This document shows, one piece after another, positions 1 through 5,671 of a stretch of DNA of 8,920 nucleotides (positions within the stretch are counted from its first letter, which is position 1; each line of letters opens with the position of its first letter). Location: NCBI GenBank assembly GCA_019232645.1, contig JAFANO010000144.1, forward strand, positions 1-8,920. Reading direction: 5' to 3'. The DNA comes from Planctomycetaceae bacterium. GTDB lineage: Bacteria > Planctomycetota > Planctomycetia > Isosphaerales > Isosphaeraceae. The notes beneath the pieces were generated by a model. That model had not been told where the DNA came from. It saw only the letters and a list, made by a program, of their open reading frames with translations, and ran no database searches. Made by a program: the position numbers and the translations under genes.

Positions 1-155
1 CGGATGGGTCATTGCGTCCGCGACGCCCAGGCGCTACGATACGCGAGGGCGGACGAGAAGACATCGGGCGCGGCGATCGAGCCCGGCGTGGGCTGGGGGG
101 CTCCGACCCGGCCCCGGCCGCCCGGGCGCGACACCTCACTCGAAGGACACGACAC

Positions 156-162
156 GAGGGGG
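156..162 (+). promoter_or_regulatory. Ribosome binding site of glgM
   Basis: A GAGGGGG run ends 6 nt before the ATG at 169. It supports that ATG over an in-frame upstream ATG at position 4, because the 55 residues between them do not resemble the start of any GT4 enzyme. No convincing promoter was seen in 1-155. Confidence 0.7.
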
Positions 163-168
163 CTCCGC

Positions 169-1389
169 ATGCGGATCGGGATCCTCACCAACGAATACCC
201 TCCCTACATCTACGGGGGCGCCGGGGTCCACGTCGAGTACCTCACGCGGGAGCTGGCCCGGATCGAGGACGGGCACCATTCGGTAACCGTCCTCTGCTTC
301 GGCGACCAGGACATCCGGCAGGAGAACCTGATCGTCCGGGGGATCAACCCCGAGTTCAACCTGCCGTACCTCGACCCGAGGCACAAGAAGTTCAAGGAGA
401 CGATGCTCCGGGACCTGGTCATGGCGGGGGTGCTGGGCGACGTCGACGTGGTCCATTGCCACACCTGGTATACCCATCTGGCAGGCTGCCTGGTCCAGCA
501 ACTGACGGACGCGCGGCTGGTCCTCACGACGCACTCGCTCGAGCCCCACCGCCCCTGGAAGGTCGAGCAACTCGGCAGGGCCTACCGCGCCAGCTCGTGG
601 ATCGAGAAGACCGCCTACCGGAACGCCGACGGGGTCGTCGCCGTCTCCTCGTCGATGCGGAACGACGTGCACACGCTCTACGACGTCCCCTACGACAAGA
701 TCCGGATCATCCACAACGGGATCGACCTGAACCAGTACCGGCCGACCCGCGACCCGGCCGTCCTGAAGAAATACCAGATCGACCCGGACCGGCCCTTCGT
801 GCTCTTCGTCGGCCGGATCACGCGCCAGAAGGGGATTATCCACCTGGTCAGCGCCATCAAGCACATCCGGCCCGGGGTCCAGGTCGTCCTTTGCGCCGGG
901 GCCCCCGACACGCCGGAGATCGGACTCGAGATGGAGGAGCGGGTCGAGCAGGCCCGGCGCGAGGCCGCCACGCCGATCATCTGGATCGCCCAGGTCGTCC
1001 CCAAGGAGGAGATCATCCCCCTCTACACGCACGCGTCGGTCTTCGTCTGTCCCTCGGTCTACGAGCCGTTCGGGATCATCAACCTGGAGGCCATGGCGTG
1101 CGAGACGCCGGTGGTCGCCTCGGCCGTCGGCGGGATCAAGGAGGTGGTCGTCCCCGAGAAGACGGGTCTGCTCGTGCCGTTCGAGCCGGTCAGCACGATC
1201 GACTTCGAACCCGCCGACCCGGAGCAGTTCGCGCGCGACCTGGCCGCCGGGGTCAACCGGCTCCTCGACGACCCGGTCCGGCTCCGGGAGATGGGCCTAC
1301 GGTCCCGCGAGCGGGTGGAGCACTACTTTAGCTGGACCAGCATCGCGCGGTGGACGCTCGATTTCTATTTCGACCTGATGCAGGACTAG
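169..1389 (+). CDS. glgM: GT4 glucosyltransferase, maltose-1-phosphate synthase type (often annotated glycogen synthase)
   Basis: The protein has 406 residues and starts MRIGILTNEYPPYIYGGAG, the usual GT-B N-terminus with a glycine-rich acceptor loop (GGAGVH, 16-21). Further motifs are HCHTWY at 96-101, SLEPHRPWKVEQLG at 123-136, the donor-phosphate pair R216/K221 in GRITRQKG, and the GT4 EX7E motif E299/E307 in EPFGIINLE. From memory these match the actinobacterial GlgA/GlgM family (Mycobacterium Rv1212c type, about 390 residues) almost motif for motif, and not the roughly 480-residue GT5 GlgA of E. coli. The known family reaction is ADP-glucose plus glucose-1-phosphate to maltose-1-phosphate, with weaker alpha-1,4-glucan elongation; the enzyme is cytoplasmic. 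The GlgE gene nearby, whose substrate is maltose-1-phosphate, favours the GlgM role. The gene faces treZ convergently. Classical glycogen synthase activity remains possible. The family is certain; the exact product is inferred. Confidence 0.9.
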   Translation: MRIGILTNEYPPYIYGGAGVHVEYLTRELARIEDGHHSVTVLCFGDQDIRQENLIVRGINPEFNLPYLDPRHKKFKETMLRDLVMAGVLGDVDVVHCHTWYTHLAGCLVQQLTDARLVLTTHSLEPHRPWKVEQLGRAYRASSWIEKTAYRNADGVVAVSSSMRNDVHTLYDVPYDKIRIIHNGIDLNQYRPTRDPAVLKKYQIDPDRPFVLFVGRITRQKGIIHLVSAIKHIRPGVQVVLCAGAPDTPEIGLEMEERVEQARREAATPIIWIAQVVPKEEIIPLYTHASVFVCPSVYEPFGIINLEAMACETPVVASAVGGIKEVVVPEKTGLLVPFEPVSTIDFEPADPEQFARDLAAGVNRLLDDPVRLREMGLRSRERVEHYFSWTSIARWTLDFYFDLMQD

Positions 1390-1418
1390 CGCCAATACCG
1401 TAGAAAGAGCCATAACTC

Positions 1419-1589
1419 ATACGCATTCCAGAGATTTTGTGCGCTCTGTTTGGATCTCAAATTTGAGATTTCAGATTTCAAATCTATTCAGATCTCAAAT
1501 TTGAGGCTTCAAATCTATTCAGATCTCAAATTTGAGATTTCAGATTTCCAATCAGCAGACCGAGCGCACGAAACCCCTGGAATCCGTAT
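1419..1589. repeat. MITE-like element with 34-bp imperfect inverted repeats, possible bidirectional terminator
   Basis: The left arm 1419-1452 (begins ATACG) and right arm 1556-1589 (ends CGTAT) are ungapped reverse complements at 28 of 34 positions. They include a perfect 8-bp core, GTGCGCTC at 1439-1446 against GAGCGCAC at 1562-1569. Four of the six mismatches are transitions. The arms enclose an AT-rich palindromic array, and the whole 171 bp could fold into one long hairpin. It sits between the stop codons of two convergent genes, where a structure read on both strands could end both transcripts. There is no ORF of a transposase kind inside. A 4-bp ACTC flanks both sides (1415-1418, 1591-1594) but is offset by one base on the right, so target duplication is not established. 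Confidence 0.75.
1453..1555. repeat. AT-rich array of three palindromic repeat units
   Basis: Three copies of the 12-bp perfect palindrome CTCAAATTTGAG lie at 1456-1467, 1494-1505 and 1525-1536. The first and third extend to 16 bp (ATCTCAAATTTGAGAT). Unit steps are 38 and 31 bp; the middle unit lacks the 7 bases ATTTCAG seen in the first unit. Each of the first two units ends in CAAATCTATTCAGAT, and another palindrome (AGATTTCAAATCT) lies at 1473-1485. The base composition is mostly A+T against roughly 70% G+C on either side. Similar AT-rich palindromic strings are, from memory, scattered in planctomycete genomes. No function is assigned. Confidence 0.85.
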
Positions 1590-1602
1590 CACTCGCTACA
1601 GG

Positions 1603-3507
1603 TCAGGGAATCTCTCCCCCCAGCCCGGGGTCGGGGTGCTTCCGGAGCAGGATCGCCCCGGGGCGGTCGAAGTCGAGGATGGGGGCCGGCCCGGCGAGGT
1701 CGACGCGAGGCGGCGAGGGGTCGGGGGCGAACGGCGGGTCCTCCGTCGTCAGGACGACCTCCCAGCGTCGCCCGGCCGCGTCGGGCAGGCTCCCGAGGGA
1801 GACAGTCCCCGCGCCCCGGAGACGGACGACGACCTGGAGGGACGAGCCGCCGTCCTCGGCATCGCGCCGGAGGTGGAGCGAGTCGTCGTCGAGGGCGGTC
1901 GCCTCGAAGCTCCCAGGCCGCGAGGATCGGAGCGCCGGCTCCGTCCGGCGGAGGTGGATGAGGGCCTGGTAGAGCCGCAATGTCGAGCGATGCGGCTCCC
2001 GGTCGCGCCCCGACCAGTCGAGCTTGCAGGCGAGGAAGGTCGATTCGGCCTGGCAGTCGGGGATCCGGTCGCGTTGGGCGGGGTCGGTGAATGCCGCGAA
2101 GTGGCGGAACTCGTGCCGCCGGCCCTCCCTCACGAGCCGGCCCAGCCCTTCGTCGTGGTCGGTGAAGAACAGGAACGGCGCGCCCGAGGCCCATTCCTGG
2201 CCCATAAACAGCAGGGGCGTGGCGGCGGTCGTCAGCAGCAGGGCGGTGGCGGCGCGGTAGGTGGCCGGGTCCACCTGGTGGTTCAGCCGCTCGCCCAGCG
2301 CCCGGTTGCCGATCCGGTCGTGGTTCTGGATGTAGAAGACGAACCGGCGGGGGGCGAGCCCGGCCGGGTCGGTCCCGCGGTGATAACCGCGATACGTCGA
2401 GAACTCGCCGGTGAACAGCCAGCCCCGATTGATCGTCCGGACCAGGTCGGCCACCAGGCCGCGGAAGTCGCGGAAGGCCCCCTCGCAGTCGCCGGCCAGG
2501 TAGCGGCGCAGCTCGTGGTGGAAGTCGTCCGACCAGAGCGCGTCGAGGCCCCACCCCCCCTCCGACTCGGTCCGGACCATCGCCGCCAGGTTGCGCGGAT
2601 CCTCGGCGATCAGGTGGACGGGCCGATCCGGGACCGACCGCCGGGACGTCGCCGCCAGCTCGGCGAGGAACGGCCGCGGGCCCTCGTCGAACAGGTAGTG
2701 CGTGGCGTCGAGCCGGAGGCCGTCCATGTGGTATTCGTGGAGCCAGCAGAGCGCGTTCTCGATGAAGAAGGCGCGGACCATCGCGCTGCGCGGGCCGTCG
2801 AGGTTGATGGCCGGGCCCCACGGGGTCTTGTGCCGGCTCGAGAAGTAGGAGGGGCTGAACTGGGCCAGGTAGTTGCCGTCGGGCCCGAGGTGGTTGTAGA
2901 CCACGTCGAGCAGCACGGCCAGGCCGAGCCGGTGGGCCTCGTCCACCAGCCGGCGCAGGTCGTCGGGCGTCCCGTAGCACCGCGCGGGCGCGAACAGGTC
3001 CACGCCGTCGTAACCCCAGTTGCGCCGGCCGGGGAAGTCGGCCAGGGGCATCAGCTCGATCGCCGTGGCGCCGAGCTCGGCCACGCGCGGCAGGAGCCGC
3101 GTCGCCCCCTCGAAGGTCCCCTCGGGCGAGAACGTGCCGACGTGCAGCTCGTAGAGGATCAACTCGGCGGGATCGACCCCGCGCCAGGAGGCGTCGGTCC
3201 AGGCGAACGCGTCCGGATCGACGACCCGGGATGGCCCGTGGACGCCCTCCGGCTGGTACCGGGACGCCGGGTCCGGGAACGGGCCGAGGCCGTCGACGCG
3301 GTAGCGGTAGCGGGCCCCGGCCCCGAGGCCGGGCACGAGTCCGCCGAACGTCCCGTCGGGGTGCTTCTCCAGCGCGATCGCCCGGGGCCGGGCCCCGGGG
3401 CCCTCGAGGACGACCTCGACGCACGTCCAGTCGGGGGCCCAGACCCGGAACCAGACGCCTCCGGCGTCGGCGTCGGGCCGGGCCCCGAGGGAGGCTCGCC
3501 AGCTCAT
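1603..3507 (-). CDS. treZ: Malto-oligosyltrehalose trehalohydrolase (GH13_10)
   Basis: The 634-residue cytoplasmic enzyme hydrolyses the alpha-1,4 bond next to the terminal trehalose of maltooligosyltrehalose, freeing trehalose; the substrate is normally made by TreY, which is not in this window. An N-terminal beta-sandwich (about 10-95, FRVWAPDWTCVEV) is typical of TreZ. It is followed by the GH13 barrel: ELHVGTFSPEGTFEGA at 120-135, DVVYNHLGPDGNY at 201-213, nucleophile D267 in MDGLRLDATH, acid/base E302 in LIAEDPRN, and stabiliser D397 in IQNHDRIGN. A C-terminal beta domain runs from about 525. Length and motifs fit a full, intact TreZ. The ATG overlaps the glgB stop by four bases (ATGA, 3507-3504). 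I see no good Shine-Dalgarno, so translational coupling to glgB is likely. GlgX-type debranching enzymes are the nearest alternative, but the NHD and N-terminal motifs favour TreZ. Confidence 0.95.
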   Translation of the reverse strand: MSWRASLGARPDADAGGVWFRVWAPDWTCVEVVLEGPGARPRAIALEKHPDGTFGGLVPGLGAGARYRYRVDGLGPFPDPASRYQPEGVHGPSRVVDPDAFAWTDASWRGVDPAELILYELHVGTFSPEGTFEGATRLLPRVAELGATAIELMPLADFPGRRNWGYDGVDLFAPARCYGTPDDLRRLVDEAHRLGLAVLLDVVYNHLGPDGNYLAQFSPSYFSSRHKTPWGPAINLDGPRSAMVRAFFIENALCWLHEYHMDGLRLDATHYLFDEGPRPFLAELAATSRRSVPDRPVHLIAEDPRNLAAMVRTESEGGWGLDALWSDDFHHELRRYLAGDCEGAFRDFRGLVADLVRTINRGWLFTGEFSTYRGYHRGTDPAGLAPRRFVFYIQNHDRIGNRALGERLNHQVDPATYRAATALLLTTAATPLLFMGQEWASGAPFLFFTDHDEGLGRLVREGRRHEFRHFAAFTDPAQRDRIPDCQAESTFLACKLDWSGRDREPHRSTLRLYQALIHLRRTEPALRSSRPGSFEATALDDDSLHLRRDAEDGGSSLQVVVRLRGAGTVSLGSLPDAAGRRWEVVLTTEDPPFAPDPSPPRVDLAGPAPILDFDRPGAILLRKHPDPGLGGEIP

Positions 3508-5402
3508 CGCCCGGCCTGCTTCATGACGATGATCCCCAGGGGAGGCAGGGTCAGGTTGAGCGACTGCGGCCGCCCGTGCCAGCTAATCGGCGAGGTCTTC
3601 ACGCCGCCGAGGTTGCCCTGACCAGAGCCGCCGTAGATCTCGGCATCGCTGTTGAGGATCTCCTCCCACCGCCCGGCCCGGGGCACCCCGACCCGGTAGT
3701 TGCGGAGCACGTCGGGCGTGAAGTTGACGACGACCAGCGCCAGGTCCCCCTCCGAGGACCCCTTGCGCAGGAAGCAGAGCACGCCCCACTCGGCCCCCTT
3801 GGCGTCGACCCACTCGAAGCCCTCGGGCCGGCAGTCGAACTCGTGCAGGGCCGGCTCGGCGCGGTACTGGGTATTGAGGTCGCGGACCCAGCGCTGGAGG
3901 CTGCGATGGCGGAGGTCGTGCAGCAGGTGCCAGTCGATGCTCGTCGCGTAGTCCCACTCCTGCCACTGGCCGAAGTCGCCGCCCATGAAGATCAGCTTCT
4001 TGCCGGGTAGGACGTACATGTAGCCCAAGAGGAGCCGGAGATGGGCCCGCTTCTGCCAGTCGTCGCCGGGCATCCTGGCCAGGAACGACCCCTTGCCCTT
4101 GGCGACCTCGTCGTGCGACAACGGCAGGAGGTAGTTCTCGTTGAAGGCGTAGTGCATGCGGAAGAGGAGCTTGGTGTAGGCCTCGTGGCGCCGGGGGGGG
4201 TCGAGGGTCATGTAGTGGTTGAGCGTGTCATAGACCCAGCCCAGGTCCCACTTGAGGTCGAACCCCATGCCGCCGATGCCGACCGGTCGCGTGATGTTGG
4301 GCCGAGGCGTGGCGTCCTCGGCGATCGTCAGGACTCCGGGGTAGGCCTCGTGGACCTTGCGGTTGAACCGCTGGAGGAACGAGACGGCCTCGAGATTCTC
4401 GACGCCGCCGAACTTGTTGGGGGCCCACTCCCCCGGCTCGCGCCCGAAGTCGAGCCGGATCATGGCCTCGATGCCGTCGACCCGGAGGCCGTCGACGTGG
4501 TACTTGTCGAGCCAGAACAAGGCGTTGGTGAGCAGGAAGTTGACGACCTGGGGGCTCTCGTAGTTGAACGCGAAGGTGTTCCACAGCGGGATCCTCCGCT
4601 TGCGGCGGTCGACCGGCTCGTAGAGGTGGCTGCCGTCGAACTCGGCGAGGCCGTGGGGGTCGGTGGCGAAGTGGGCGGGGACCCAGTCGACGAACACCCC
4701 GATGCCTCGGCGGTGCAGGGTGTCGATCAGGGACATCAGGTCCTGCGGGGTGCCGTACCAGCCCGAGGCGGCGTAGTAGCCGACCATCTGGTAGCCCCAC
4801 GACTTGCGGGTGGGGTGGTCGGCGACGGGCATCAGCTCGACGTGGGTGTAGCCCATATCGGCGACGTAGTCGGCCAGCATGGGGGCGATCTCGCGGTAGG
4901 TCAGCGGGCGGTAGGCGTCCTCGGTGTCACGCATCCAGGAGCCGAGGTGCAGCTCGTAGATCGCGATCGGCGCCGTCAGCGACTGGCGGGCGGCGCGAAG
5001 GGCCACCCAGTCGGCATCGCCCCAGGTGAAATCCGACAGGTCCCAGACCTTCGAGGCGGTGCCGGGGGGCACCTCGGCGGCGAAGGCGAAGGGGTCGGCC
5101 TTGTCGAACCGCGAGCCGCCGTCGGGGGCGACGATCGAGTACTTGTATCGCGCCCCGTGCCCGATCGCGGGCACGAAGCCGCTCCAGACGCCGGAGGCCC
5201 GCCGCGACAACGGGTTCGTCCGGGGGTTCCAGCCGTTGAAGTCGCCGATGACCGAGACCTCGCGGGCGTTCGGGGCCCAGGTGGCGAAATGGGTCCCGGA
5301 CGAGCCGTTGAGCTTGAGGGGATGCGCCCCCAGCTTCTCGTAGAGCCGGTCGTGGGCCCCCTCGTTGAAGAGGTGCAGGTCGAAGTCGCTCAGCATAATC
5401 AT
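3504..5402 (-). CDS. glgB: 1,4-alpha-glucan branching enzyme (GH13)
   Basis: Counting from the ATG at 5402 the protein has 632 residues. It cuts an alpha-1,4 chain and re-attaches it by an alpha-1,6 bond, branching glycogen. The order is: a short N-terminal segment (LSDFDLHLFNEG), a CBM48 domain about 25-115 (THFATWAPNAREVSVIGDFNGW), GH13 barrel motifs ELHLGSW at 150-156 and DWVPAHF at 239-245, nucleophile D309 in VDGLRVDG, acid/base E362 in TIAEDATP, and H430/D431 in LPLSHDE; then a C-terminal beta domain. The D309-E362-D431 spacing (53, 69) matches E. coli GlgB D405-E458-D526 (53, 68). There is only one CBM48, as in the shorter Bacillus-type enzymes. The start is uncertain: 5402 has an AAGGA 14 nt upstream, ATG 5396 is also possible, and an in-frame TTG at 5540 would add 46 residues of unconserved appearance. 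Some normally conserved active-site neighbours differ (see findings). Confidence 0.93.
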   Translation of the reverse strand: MIMLSDFDLHLFNEGAHDRLYEKLGAHPLKLNGSSGTHFATWAPNAREVSVIGDFNGWNPRTNPLSRRASGVWSGFVPAIGHGARYKYSIVAPDGGSRFDKADPFAFAAEVPPGTASKVWDLSDFTWGDADWVALRAARQSLTAPIAIYELHLGSWMRDTEDAYRPLTYREIAPMLADYVADMGYTHVELMPVADHPTRKSWGYQMVGYYAASGWYGTPQDLMSLIDTLHRRGIGVFVDWVPAHFATDPHGLAEFDGSHLYEPVDRRKRRIPLWNTFAFNYESPQVVNFLLTNALFWLDKYHVDGLRVDGIEAMIRLDFGREPGEWAPNKFGGVENLEAVSFLQRFNRKVHEAYPGVLTIAEDATPRPNITRPVGIGGMGFDLKWDLGWVYDTLNHYMTLDPPRRHEAYTKLLFRMHYAFNENYLLPLSHDEVAKGKGSFLARMPGDDWQKRAHLRLLLGYMYVLPGKKLIFMGGDFGQWQEWDYATSIDWHLLHDLRHRSLQRWVRDLNTQYRAEPALHEFDCRPEGFEWVDAKGAEWGVLCFLRKGSSEGDLALVVVNFTPDVLRNYRVGVPRAGRWEEILNSDAEIYGGSGQGNLGGVKTSPISWHGRPQSLNLTLPPLGIIVMKQAGR

Positions 5403-5543
5403 CGCTCGACGAACAATCCTTATCTCCGGGACCGCCCTGCCCCGCTCGACCCGGCCGGAGTCGGGGACACCGGTGCGGGATGTGGGCCCGGTCGCGGTCG
5501 ACACGGCGGACGGTTTCACGACCCGGGGGAGGCTGTTCAACGG

Positions 5544-5570
5544 TCACAGGATCATGAACGCAACCCCTCC
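5544..5570 (-). other. Strong Shine-Dalgarno followed by a three-codon reading frame in the glgB leader
   Basis: On the minus strand GGAGGGG (5570-5564) lies 8 nt before ATG ATC CTG TGA (5555-5544), encoding only M-I-L. A GTG overlapping the TGA opens a frame that runs into glgB in the wrong phase. It could be a tiny leader ORF, the relic of a displaced start, or chance in GC-rich DNA. Confidence 0.2.
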
Positions 5571-5628
5571 GTCAAGGGGCCTGTCCGGGCCCCGGCGCGG
5601 AAGCTCCGGCGGCGGATCCGGTTGTGTG

Positions 5629-5656
5629 GCCGGGGCAAAATCTCCGGCGCCCCGGC
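5629..5656 (-). terminator. GC-rich stem-loop just after glgE
   Basis: GCCGGGGC (5629-5636) and GCCCCGGC (5649-5656) form a perfect 8-bp stem with a 12-nt loop, starting 15 nt past the glgE stop on the minus strand. No U-tract follows, so it is not a textbook intrinsic terminator. It may act as a processing or attenuation structure between glgE and glgB, or be chance in GC-rich DNA. Confidence 0.3.
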
Positions 5657-5671
5657 GGGCCGACGATGACA

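Noticed and set aside
4..168. N-terminal extension of the GT4 enzyme from the ATG at position 4
   Set aside because: The 55 extra residues look non-coding, while the ATG at 169 has a good Shine-Dalgarno and gives the canonical N-terminus.
1453..1555. The AT-rich repeats as a CRISPR array
   Set aside because: There are only three units, themselves palindromic and contiguous, with no unique spacers and no cas genes.
1415..1594. ACTC on both sides of the inverted repeat as a target-site duplication
   Set aside because: It is only four bases, offset by one base on the right side; too weak to call.
1450..3621. A 723-codon plus-strand open frame across treZ
   Set aside because: It is antisense to a clear TreZ gene, begins inside the AT-rich repeat, and its composition (Gly, Arg, Val, Pro) is what GC-rich antisense frames give.
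5403..5540. N-terminal extension of GlgB from an in-frame TTG
   Set aside because: The added 46 residues do not resemble GlgB, and the family-typical LSDFDLHLFNEG begins right after the ATGs at 5402 and 5396.
5547..5575. TTGACG (5575-5570, minus) as a -35 box for glgB
   Set aside because: No acceptable -10 lies 16-18 nt away; the only TATAAT-like hexamer (CATGAT) is just 13 nt off.
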